Part shown: in pieces, positions 40,369 to 48,659 of the stretch | Layout of the letters: every line of letters starts with the position of its first letter | Numbering within the stretch: position 1 is the first letter of the stretch | Origin: Nemertoderma westbladi | Taxonomy: Eukaryota > Xenacoelomorpha > Nemertodermatida > Nemertodermatidae | Assembly: GCA_032718475.1 (NCBI GenBank) | Contig: JAUCBJ010004881.1 | Span: forward strand, 1 to 58,563 | Reading direction: 5' to 3' | Length of the DNA stretch: 58,563 nt | Made by a program: the position numbers and the translations under genes | The notes under the pieces: model-generated | What the model was told of the DNA's origin: nothing | What the model saw: the letters and a program-made list of their open reading frames with translations, nothing else | The model's database searches: none

Positions 40369-40571
40369 GCAGTATGCAATCTGGGTCTGGGAATAAGCAG
40401 GAACTATTCTATTAAACAACAAACAGCAGTATGCAATCTGGGTCTGGGAATAAGCGGGAACTATTCCATTAAACAACAAACAGCAGTATGTAATCTGGGT
40501 CTGGGAATAAGCAGGAACTATTCCATCATACAACAAACAGCAGTATGGAATCTAGGTCTGGGAATAAGCAG

Positions 40572-40739
40572 ATGAAGTGAGAGAATTGATTAGCAGCTGA
40601 AGTTCTCGTGTCTACGTCATAATAACCGTTTACGCAGTAACAGCAAGTGGGATCATGCATAAAGCCATAATGCAATATAATGTACAGTAAGTAGTGTAGT
40701 TGTCGAAATCGCGCAAAGGTCCGCGTCTACTAACGCATC
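40572..40739. other. Unique DNA right of the satellite
   Basis: The last unit is cut at GGGAATAAGCAGATGAAG. The sequence beyond shows no repeat or gene. Confidence 0.5.
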
Positions 40740-40855
40740 AACTGTGTCTCCTTGAATGGCTTACTACCGAAGAATTTACCAGAAACAGTGATTGAACTCG
40801 GTACCTAGAGATTCCAAGTGCAACGCTCTACCAACTTCGACACTGCGCCGTATGA
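40740..40855 (-). mobile_element. tRNA-derived SINE-like or tRNA pseudogene sequence
   Basis: On the minus strand an A-box-like TCGAAGTTGGTAGAGC (complement of 40825-40840) is followed by a B-box-like GAGTTCAATC (complement of 40790-40799), with a spacing of about 26 bases. The rest resembles a decayed tRNA: the anticodon arm does not pair well. No A tail or target duplication was found. Confidence 0.4.
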
Positions 40856-41365
40856 TGCCTTATTACTAAACCCTAACGGGAAATTAACAACAACACCAAC
40901 ACAGCGGAGTGAATACTAGAGGTCTGCTACGCGGACCTGAAAATAAAAATAATAATAATTCCGTTGGAGAAGAAAACCAATAATTAATAACTTTGTACTT
41001 TGTTAAAAGGTATTCTAGAAATAAAATTATTGTAAATCCGTAATTTAACAAAAAGTTAAAACCAATAAAAAAGTTAAATAAATAAAGTTAAAAACAATAC
41101 AGGTTAAGTTGAATCATGATGCCACTGAATTAATGAGCTCACAAGACCAATGCATGATTTATTTGACACCATCACACTACATGGTTTGTAATACAAATTG
41201 TAATGACTTAAACTAGATTAATTGCAGTGCTCACAAGTTTTTATGGTTTACATTTAGGTGAGCGTACACAACACTTACACACCTTCTTAAAAGTATGTTC
41301 TGATTGATATAAACCAACCAAAACCTGATGACAAATTTGCAATATTATTATGATACCGATACCAC
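40856..41365. other. AT-rich region without a recognised gene
   Basis: AATAAT and AAAGTTAAA-type simple stretches near 40945-41100. A small hairpin AGGTC/GACCT near 40919-40938 is too short to interpret. No gene is seen. Confidence 0.45.
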
Positions 41366-41527
41366 GCGCTCAGCTGCCCCCAGTGCTCAGCTGCCCCCAG
41401 TGCTCAGCTGCCCCCAGCGCTCAGCTCCCCCCCAGCGCTCAGCTGCCCCCAGTGCTCAGCTGCCCCCAGCGCTCAGCTGCCCCCAGTGCTCAGCTGCCCC
41501 CAGCGCTCAGCTGCCCCCAGTGCTCAT
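41366..41527. repeat. 17-bp GC-rich minisatellite, about 9 copies
   Basis: Tandem GCTCAGCTGCCCCCAGT/C units of 17 bp, with one 16-bp variant (CAGCTCCCCCCAGC). Overlapping 93-codon frames open across it are Pro/Ala/Ser/Gln strings made by the repeat. It stands out against the AT-rich flanks. Confidence 0.95.
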
Positions 41528-41999
41528 CTCTTGCCTTTCTCGCCTCAAGTATTGCCCATGTTACCGTACAATATTTCAATTTTACCCCGCGTGGGGGTGT
41601 ATATTATAATATTATTATTATTATATTGTAGATTGTCTAGCTAAACTACAGTAATTGATAACAAATATTACGTACTTCCTCGCGTACTTACAGATATACA
41701 TTTTCAGACATTAAATATATAGTTTCAGAGTATTAAATAACACATTTTCGGGGGTTTTACTTTCCATTTTCAGGGGTTTTAATTTCGAGGTCGTATAGGA
41801 TTACACAGCTCTTAGTGGCAACACTAGAGACATCCAACCCTGCTGGGGATGTATGGGCAAGATACATCATAGTGCACTACCCAAATAACAAATCTTCGTC
41901 ATTTTTTCTTTCTGAAACGTTCAAACTTACTCTTGTCTCAAATACAAACTTAATAAAAATGGCTAGTAGCTACTAATTAGTTATTATTCTACTACAAGA
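41528..41999. other. AT-rich region without a recognised gene
   Basis: Includes a short (ATT)n run near 41608-41632 and two near-repeats of TTTTCNGGGGTTTTA around 41743 and 41769. Nothing coding is recognised. Confidence 0.45.
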
Positions 42000-42262
42000 A
42001 CTGACTACCTCTGGACCCTTAAAGTTCCCCGTTATAAACTTAAATATTACGGAGCTCGCTGCTTTTCGATCGCCGCTCCAACAGTATTCAACAGTCTACC
42101 CCTGGAACTGCAACCAACTACAAGGTTTTCTGCCGCGGATTAAAAACTCATTTATTTTCATGTGCGTGCATACCCTACTTAAGTAAGATTTGTTTTAAAG
42201 CGCCTTTGAACTGACATTTAGGTAAAGCGCTATATAAGTTCATGTTTATTATTATTATTAAT
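42000..42262 (+). pseudogene. CR1/L2-like LINE, 3'-terminal relic
   Basis: One plus-strand frame reads YGARCFSIAAPTVFNSLPLE and continues LQPTTRFSA. This matches the pattern found at the C-terminus of CR1/L2-type reverse transcriptases (Tyr-Gly-x-Arg-x-Phe, Ala-Pro-x-x-x-Asn-Ser-Leu-Pro). The frame then stops at TAA, where the family would continue with a Leu-Lys-Thr-His-Leu-Phe-like motif. Downstream, AAAGCGCTATATAAGTTCAT followed by TTATTATTATTA matches the usual 3' end and microsatellite tail of such LINEs. No 5' part is present, as is typical of truncated insertions. Clade assignment comes from memory of the family pattern, not from a search. Confidence 0.65.
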
Positions 42263-42590
42263 AATACTAATCACTTTAATAAAAAAGAAAATTAATTTAA
42301 TTTTTTAATTTTTAATTAATTAATTTATGTCAATAGGACCGTCAACCAATACTTTTTACTAATATTTAGTTAGTTTTTAACATATAAAAACGACTCTTAT
42401 TAGTCGCATTACTGTGAGCAGATCGATGTATACCAGAATTGAACACGTCGGGGCGTGTGGATTTTAGGAATCTTGCCTAGATATTCAGTCAGTTCTAGGA
42501 ATCTTATTTAAATACGTAATCAGTTCTATGGCTTTCGAGTCGAACAGCGCATTGCTAATAAAATGTGCGTTTTAGTGGCAAAAGCTTTAA
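42263..42590. other. AT-rich spacer
   Basis: Very AT-rich from 42263 to 42325, then unique sequence up to the 5' truncation point of non-LTR copy 1. No feature is recognised. Confidence 0.45.
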
Positions 42591-44790
42591 CCGCCTTATT
42601 GTGGCCAAGGTGAGACTTGTCTGCGTGCTAGCAGCGTTGCCGCGGCATAACTGGTAGGTCCTCTCTGTTGCAACAGCCCAGTTGTGAGATCCAGCTTCAC
42701 ACTACAGCTGAGCAACAGGTACGAGGTTCTTGCCTCTGAGGCGGCAGATCACTGCGAGGGCTATACTGCCTTCACAGAGGCAGTTAAGTTAGCAGCTGCA
42801 GAAACAGTTCCTGTATACCCTCGAAACAGGAAAAGGGCCCCCTGGACTGACCAAAAAATTCAGAAGTGCCGAAATGACCTCTATAAGGCGCAGAAAGAGT
42901 CCCGACTCAAACAGACTACAGCGGCCTAGAATGCAGTTAAGGCTGCATCTAGGTCCCTGAACAGGCAGTACTCTGTTAATCTACAGGAGCTAATAAATCA
43001 ACAGGTTGATGCCATCAATGATGCCGACGACAGCAGGCAATCATCCCAGGCATGGAAATCGATCAATGTGCTTACTGGGCGGACAAGCCAACCAACCACC
43101 AAGGTTAAGGCTGAATCACCAGCCGATCGCCTCAATGGTTGGAAGCCCCTTTGAAAGCTCCTCAATAATGACAGGGTTATTGCCTGATAACTTTATAGAA
43201 GTAAAAGTGTCTGAGTCTGTACTCCCAAATATTCTCATTGGCGATATCTCCTTTGCAGAAGTGAAGGCTGCTGCAAAGAGCATTAAGACCAATAGTGCCA
43301 GTGGAGTAGATGGTGTTCCCCCTGAGGTCTTTAAAATACCTTAGTGTTTAAAGCTCATCTATCCCATCATAGTAGACATGTACAGAACAACAAGAGTCCT
43401 ACAAGAAATGAAAACAAATAAGTTGGTGCCAGTTCCCAAGAAGGGCAACCTAACACTCTATGGTTCTTTTCGGGGAATCTCATTTATCTCGATTGCTGCA
43501 AAGCTATACAATTAGAATTCTATTAAATCGCATCAGGGATCCCATTGAGAGACTGCTCCGTGGAAATCAGAATGGGTTCCGTAAAGGTTATGGCACCATG
43601 GAGCCCATTTTGGCACTTAAGAAGGATAATTGGAGAGTTATCAAGAAGAAAGACAGGCATCTGGCTGCTATCTTATGTTGACTTCTTCAAGGCCTTTGAT
43701 TCAGTCTCTCGCTCACGTATGTTCAGCATACTTTTATTATATGGTATTCCTGATGAAATTATTGCAGCAATCAGATCAGTATACGATGGTTTGACAACAT
43801 TTGTGTCTACTGTTGACGGTGAAACAGAACCATTTGAAGTGTTATGGGGCGTCCTCCGGGCCCTTGCACCATTCTTGTTCATAATTATTGTTGACTATGT
43901 TCTATGCATGTCCTTAGATCATCATAATGCTGATGGGGTCATGGTAACTCCACCTAGTGGCTCCAGAAGTCGAGGAAATCCTGCCAAGTACCTAACTGAT
44001 CTAGACTTTGCTGAAGACTTTTAGTACTCTCAGGATCACTAGAGGGAGCGCAACGGCTCCTCAGCTCATTAGAACATGCTGCTTCTAGTGTTGGTCTTTA
44101 TATTAACTCCAAAAATACCAAAATTTGAAAGTCCTCAGCAAGTCTCTGATCGGATGAGCATAAGCTCAAAGGATGGTATGCTTGAGCATGTGGATGACTT
44201 CTGTTACCTGGGATCATGGATCCGGAAGTCAGGTCTTCGAATATGTAAGGAAAAGGCATGGGCAGCCTTGTGTAGGCTTTCCAGGAATTGGAAGTCACAT
44301 AGAATTCATTGGAAACTTAAAGTCCGATCATTTAGAGAAGCAGTATCCGGACTCCTCTATGGGAGTCCATGCTGGGCTCTAACTGCTGAGGACACCAAAT
44401 CTCTGGATGGCACATTCACAAGAATGCTACGCCGGGTTCATTGTGTTCAGTACGATGCACACATCTCCAACCAGACACTATATAACATTGGAGGTGTCTC
44501 ACTGGTTCCCCCAAGCTTGACACTAGAACAAAGTTGCCTCCGCTTTGCAGGACATTGCTCTCGCCGTGAGGACCAGCCAGTGCATAATCTTGGGCTCTGG
44601 TGGCCTCATGGAGTGAATAGGCATGGTGGACAGACGAGACGCATCTTAAAGGACAGTGGCCTCGAAGATGCGGATGATCTAGCAAATATCATGGGTGATA
44701 GGGAGTTGTGGTTGCGCAATTTTGTTCACAAGCCGGCACAGCATTCTTAATATATATGTGGCACAGCATTCTTAAAAATGCACCTCATAT
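42591..44790 (+). pseudogene. Non-LTR retrotransposon relic, copy 1 (5'-truncated, dead)
   Basis: Aligns along its whole length with 50662-52860, same strand, at what looks like more than 90% identity. It starts inside the element at CGCCTTATTGTGGCCAAGG, so the endonuclease is absent. The pre-RT linker, RT fingers and palm (DFFKAFDSVSRSRMFS), and the tail (YLGSWI, WALTAEDTKSLDGTFTRMLR, FAGHCSRRED) are recognisable. Lesions: TAG for Lys near 42926 and for Glu near 43342; a 1-bp insertion near 43513 at the CAATTAGAATTC site; loss of the Gln-Gly-Asp-Thr of the RT core near 43857; the catalytic FADD read as FAED near 44012-44023; several further frameshifts. It keeps 17 bp (near 43461) and 4 bp (near 44230) that copy 2 has lost. 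The 3' end is near GCACAGCATTCTTAAAAATG. Confidence 0.85.
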
Positions 44791-44824
44791 GCAGCTTGCC
44801 AATCCTTGTAGCTATTAAGACAAA

Positions 44825-45000
44825 TAATAAAGCAACTGGGTCTAGTGGTGACATTCCTGGGTTTCCAATGAGGAGGCACTGGTTCGATCCCCAGATGGGG
44901 CAGCACTATTTGGCCACAGTGCTTTAAATGCTGCAGCCTAGCCCAACCCTGGCTTTCATCCTTAACTAGTTGATAAATGGGAACCAAGGCAACTTGGGAA
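44825..45000 (+). mobile_element. tRNA-derived SINE
   Basis: The head has an A-box-like GGGTCTAGTGGTGAC (44838-44852) and an exact B box GGTTCGATCCC (44881-44891), followed by AGATGGGGCAGCAC. The body (GCCACAGTGCTTTAAATGC, then AGCCCAACCCTGGCTTTCAT, then GATAAATGGGAACC) is unrelated to tRNA, as expected for a SINE body. It lies directly between the 3' end of non-LTR copy 1 and the 63-bp array, and its right edge merges with the first degenerate array unit. The family is not identified. Confidence 0.6.
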
Positions 45001-45758
45001 ACAGAGTGGAGTGGTTTACTGTGGAAGATCACCCATGGCGGTGAAGAGACATTCCTATAGATCACACATTTGGTGAACAGGCATTCCTTTAGGAAGCAGA
45101 GTGGACGGCTTTACAGTGGAAGATCACCCATGGTGGTGAACAGGCATTCATTTAGGAAACATAGTGGAAGGGTTTACTGTGGAAGAGCACCCATGGTGGT
45201 GAACAGGCACACCTTTAGGAAACAGAGTGGAAGGGTTTACTGTGGAAGATCACCCATGGTGGTGAACAGGCATTCCTTTATGAAACAGAGTGGAAGGGTT
45301 TACTGTGGAAGATCACCCATGGCGGTGAAGAGACATTCCTATAGATCAAACATTTGGTGAACAGGCATTCCTTTAGGAAGCGGAGTGGAAGGCTTTACAG
45401 TGGAAGATCACCCATGGTGGTGAACAGGCATTCATTTAGGAAACATAGTGGAAGGGTTTACTGTGAAAGAGCACCCATAGTGGTGAACGGGCATTCATTT
45501 AGGAAACATAGTGGAAGGGTTTACTGTGGAAGTTCACCCATGGTGGTGAACGGGCATTCATTTAGGAAACATAGTGGAAGGGTTTACTGTGGAAGATTAC
45601 CAATGGTGGTGAACAGGCATTCCTTTAGGAAACAGAGTGGAAGGGTTTACTGTGGAAAATCACCCATTATGGTGGTGAACAGGCATTCCTTTAGGAAATG
45701 GAGTGGAAGGGTTTTCTGTGGAAGATCACCCATGGTGGTGAACAGGCATTCCTTGGCT
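45000..45758. repeat. 63-bp minisatellite, about 12 copies, with a 284-bp duplication inside
   Basis: Units contain GTGGTGAACAGGCATTCC, TTTAGGAAACAGAGTGG and GGTTTACTGTGGAAGATC. Since 63 = 3 x 21, plus-strand frames stay open (45070-45360 and 45354-45761) with repeats such as NRHSFRKQSGRVYCGRSP. A shortened variant unit (GGCGGTGAAGAGACATTCC, then TATAGATCA, then CATTTGGTGAAC) occurs at 45037 and 45321, 284 bp apart, and the units after each also match, so part of the array was duplicated as a block. I see no evidence that it is translated. Confidence 0.93.
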
Positions 45759-45886
45759 TAATGAGACTAAAATATTCTCCAATTCAATATAATTAATTAT
45801 AGTACAATAAGTACCAGTAATAAATATTTATTATAGATACCCTTGCTGACGTCACACAAGCCACACAGTCTATGCGAGGTGGCGGA
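45759..45886. other. AT-rich spacer
   Basis: AT-rich stretch (45775-45835) followed by unique DNA. No gene. Confidence 0.45.
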
Positions 45887-46140
45887 TCAGAATATCAGTC
45901 TCCTTACACCAGACCCATCAGTGGTTCCGACTAGGGGGGTGAAGGAGATCCTCTGATCCTCACACACAGCATTGTAGTGCACCTTCTCCACTCGAACTCG
46001 CTGCTCGAGGATGTAGTCCAAGGAACCAGTAATGTATGAGGGGGCGTTGGCATTTACAACCATAATGTCGAAAGACGGTGATGGTTGGCTGACATGGAGA
46101 ACTCCCCAAGGGTTTTTCTTTCTGTTCAGATTAATGGAAT
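45887..46140 (-). pseudogene. Fragment of a non-LTR retrotransposon reverse-transcriptase tail
   Basis: Minus-strand frame 46213-45887. From about 46130 it reads PWGVLHVSQPSPSFDIMVVN, NAPSYITGSLDYILEQRVRV and, after a few residues, FTPLVGTTDGSG. The order Phe-Asp-Ile/Val-x-Val, Asn-x-x-Ala-x-Ser-Tyr, a charged helix and Phe-Thr-Pro-Leu-Val matches, from memory, the region C-terminal to the RT in several invertebrate non-LTR retrotransposons. The upstream RT is absent and the frame ends soon after the motif, so only a piece of about 75 residues survives. It is unrelated to the two relics at 42.6 and 50 kb. The 25-30 residues upstream of 46130 are probably not homologous. Confidence 0.55.
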
Positions 46141-46587
46141 TTAGTTTCTTTTTGAAGCAAATTTGCGATGAGCAATTAGGATTACTGCAGCAAATTTGCG
46201 ATGAGATTATCACAAAATGTTGTCATGTGATTCAGTTAGCAGTCCAACTTTTATGACCCTTTGTGGCGGAAGTGGCAGCTGAAGGCGAATATCAACATCC
46301 TATTGATCATTATGTACTGTATATACTGTTGATGACGTCAGATCTCCACTTCTCAACATGTATTCCCTTCCGGCAAAGCAGATTTCCAATTAGTTTACTG
46401 TTGAAATTTTAAGGTCCAAATGCCTTCTTTTAGATTGATCATTCAACTCCTTTACCTGATATTCAGTATGTGTCAAATAGTTTCATATTTGCGAAAACTA
46501 TATGAAATGGTGTTTGTTTGTTTAATTAATTGCAAACCTTAGGTTTGGAATGTTATAAATAGATGCGTATGACAGAGTTGCAGTTGA
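46141..46587. other. Region without a recognised gene
   Basis: Contains a short direct repeat GCAAATTTGCGATGAG at about 46158 and 46189 (31 bp apart). Nothing else is recognised. Confidence 0.45.
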
Positions 46588-46655
46588 TAACCTCCGAAGT
46601 TTTGCCTAGATTGTAAGTCTGATGTTCAACCAATTGAGCAACACCGCCTCCACTA
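46588..46655 (-). other. tRNA-like sequence (weak)
   Basis: On the minus strand GTTGCTCAATTGGTTGAACA resembles the D arm and A box of a tRNA, and a possible anticodon arm with loop CTTACAA (anticodon TAC) follows. The B-box region AACTTCGGAGG is a poor match to GGTTCGANNCC. It could be a tRNA pseudogene or a SINE fragment; a functional tRNA is unlikely. Confidence 0.3.
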
Positions 46656-46849
46656 ATAATCACCTTTATAATTTATCAATAAAAGTAAATGTAAAACTCT
46701 CACAGGCGAAGTCTATGATAAACAATGTTCGTCCCTTGGAAATACTCTTTTTACAGACACGGACAGTTCTTTTTACGGACAGTTTACTGTAATACAGTAC
46801 TGAAGTAGTTTAGTGGAAGGGTTCAAATATAATTTTATAATCAGATCAT

Positions 46850-47915
46850 TATGGCGTCTCTTTAGGGTCAATATTCAGTGTTTTAATATTTTTTATTCAG
46901 TATAAATTTACATTCAGTAATAATTAATATCTTTCAGTGTTCTACAATATCTTTTAGTAATTAATAAATTATCGTTCAGTAATACTGAATTATCTTTCAG
47001 TATTTTACTGAATTATCTTTCAGTATTTACTGAATTATCTTTTCAGTATTTACTGAATTATCTTTCAGTATTTACTGAATTATCTTTCAGTATTTACTGA
47101 ATTATCTTTCAGTATTTACTGAATTATCTTTCAGTATTTACTGAATTATCTTTCAGTATTTACTGAATTATCTTTCAGTATTTACTGAATTATCTTTCAG
47201 TAATACTTAATTATCTTTCAGTAACGTATTTATCTTCCAGTGATTATCTTTCAGTATTTACTGAATTATCTTTCAGTATTTACTGGATTATCTTTCAGTA
47301 TTTACTGAATTATCTTTCAGTAATACTTAATTATCTTTCAGTAACGTATTTATCTTTCAGTGATTATCTTTCAGTAATACTTAATTATCTTTCAGTAACG
47401 TATTTATCTTTCAGTGATTATCTTTCAGTATTTACTGAATTATCTTTCAGTATTTACTGAATTATCTTTCAGTATTTACTGAATTATCTTTCAGTATTTA
47501 CTGAATTATCTTTCAGTATTTACTGAATTATCTTTCAGTAATACTTAATTATCTTTCAGTAACGTATTTATCTTTCAGTGATTATCTTTCAGTAATATTT
47601 AATTATCTTTCAGTAACGTATTTATCTTTCAGTGATTATCTTTCAGTAATACTTAATTATCTTTCAGTAACGTATTTATCTTTCAGTGATTATCTTTCAG
47701 TATTTGCAATAGCATATCAGTATAAAATCACTCGTTATAATAAATTCCGTATAAATTCCTTTATCTCTCTATTGAATTCAATAGGCCAATCACAAAAAAG
47801 GCATATTCTAGAATATATAATGTTAATTTACGAAAACTGTCGACGGTGCAGTATGGCCTATGCAGTATGAAGTTACACTAGGCTACACAGTTTGTTGTTA
47901 GTTATGTATTAGCGT
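46850..47915. repeat. Left arm (terminal inverted repeat) of the foldback element
   Basis: 1,066 bp. The outer unique part is 46850-46975, the tandem array 46975-47700 (22-bp units plus a longer variant in which ATTATCTTTCAGTAACGTAT alternates with TTATCTTTCAGTGATTATC), and the inner unique part 47700-47915. Each 22-bp unit contains the near-palindrome TCAGTATTTACTGA, so single strands could fold at many scales. Confidence 0.88.
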
Positions 47916-48029
47916 TTGACAGTGTGAAAGTTAGTGTTTGTTATTAGTGTTTGAAAGTTCCTGTACTGGTGATGGGTTTACTGGTGAAATTTTAAAATCA
48001 ACCTTCCCAAAGGGCAAAACTATAACTAT

Positions 48030-48614
48030 TCAGCTAACTACCTTAACGAAATTGAAGTCATTTTCCGAGAACTTTGGAGCCTCCGCCTGTTCTAGAATTT
48101 TGGAAATTTTTTGTCTTATTACTTCTTTAGAGTCATTCACTTCAAAGGTTAGAAGGGCGAACTTCCAGGTGAGAATTCTAGAATCGGTTTCAAGTTCAGA
48201 TGAAGCGGCTCGAAGAATACGCAGGTCACGTGTTATACTTAACGGTTCTGTAGAAGGACGACCTTGTCGACGGCCTCCCAACGGAACCCGGCTAGTAACT
48301 CTCCGTCTAGAACCGCCCGCTGTGCCGGAGCGAGGTACCGAATTCGCAGCAGCGTTAAACATTGTAGGCGAATTTGCCGGAACTTGAATTCTATAAGGGG
48401 AGAAACTAGTCGACAATTCCGCTCGGACAGCTTCCCTTACCGAATCTACTGTAAACGCATTTGGCATAGGTGGTGGCGAGGTCGATGGATTTGTATTCTC
48501 GTTTAGATTGCGATTGTGAATGGTGGGAGTATCATCCACTAAAAGAGAACGACCGCAACTAGTACAGAAATTCAGTTAATTTGCTGAACCACATGCTCCA
48601 CAAAAACGCGGCAT
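48030..48614 (-). pseudogene. Zinc-ribbon protein gene inside the foldback element, one in-frame stop
   Basis: From an ATG at 48614 the minus strand reads MPRFCGACGSAN, then TAA, then LNFCTSCGRSLL in the same frame and on to a stop after FNFVKVVS near 48030. The two CxxCG pairs about 14 residues apart form a zinc ribbon of the kind found at the start of many small metazoan proteins. About 60 residues rich in Pro, Ser, Thr and Asn follow (TNPSTSPPPMPN), then an Arg-rich stretch (GGSRRRVTSRVPLGGRRQGR), and a C-terminal part with hydrophobic and charged residues (ILTWKFALLTFEV, IRQKISKILEQ). I do not recognise the C-terminal domain. Apart from the TAA the 194-codon frame is clean, so decay is recent, or the stop is read through or edited. 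It lies wholly between the arms, with its 5' end 46 bp from the right arm and an AT-rich GATATATTTAATTAA upstream. It may be a captured host gene or the element's own accessory gene. Confidence 0.6.
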
Positions 48615-48659
48615 TGCAGTTTATTCTTCCTCAGTTTCTTACACTTAATTAAATATATC

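Larger units (their letters stand above)
7373..40571. repeat. 57-bp megasatellite, about 580 copies with higher-order repeats
   Basis: A typical unit reads GCAGTATGGAATCTGGGTCT, then GGGAATAAGCAGGAACTATT, then CTATTAAACAACAAACA. All units face the same way. Recurrent variants are G/T/C (rarely A) after GTAT, CTGGGTCTGGG or CTGAGTCGGGG or CTGTGTCTGGG, GCAGG or GCGGG, and TTCTATTAAAC or TTCCATCAAAC or TTCCATCATAC or TTCCATCGAAC. Some units carry a 21-bp partial duplication (8221, 11672, 16253, 19352, 23249, 26348, 29393, 32761 and others), an extra TTC before CATC (for example 28904, 34224, 37089), or small frame-breaking changes (9531, 30630, 31905). Because 57 is 3 x 19, frames stay open for up to 2,490 codons on the minus strand (repeat CCLLFNRIVPAYSQTQIPY) and 1,532 on the plus strand (repeat VWNLGLGISRNYSIIQQTA). 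I treat it as non-coding satellite. Confidence 0.97.

Noticed and set aside
7373-40571. CRISPR array
   Set aside because: The whole 57-bp unit repeats with no unique spacers, and the context is eukaryotic.
35977-40575. 1,532-codon plus-strand frame as a gene
   Set aside because: Same reason; it overlaps equally long minus-strand frames and ends where the satellite ends.
41328-41631. Pro/Ala-rich 93-codon frames
   Set aside because: Two overlapping frames are both open only because of the 17-bp repeat.
45070-45761. Small basic Cys-containing repeat protein from the 63-bp array
   Set aside because: The 63-bp period alone keeps the frame open. No unique coding part lies before or after it.
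45846-46340. Two TGACGTCA (CRE-like) sites at about 45846 and 46332
   Set aside because: An 8-base palindrome is expected about once in a window this long, and no promoter or gene lies beside either site.
46588-46655. Functional tRNA-Val gene
   Set aside because: The B box is a poor match, the anticodon stem has a mismatch and the acceptor stem does not pair.
47938-48387. 149-codon plus-strand frame inside the foldback element
   Set aside because: It is the shadow of the minus-strand zinc-ribbon gene and has no recognisable motif.
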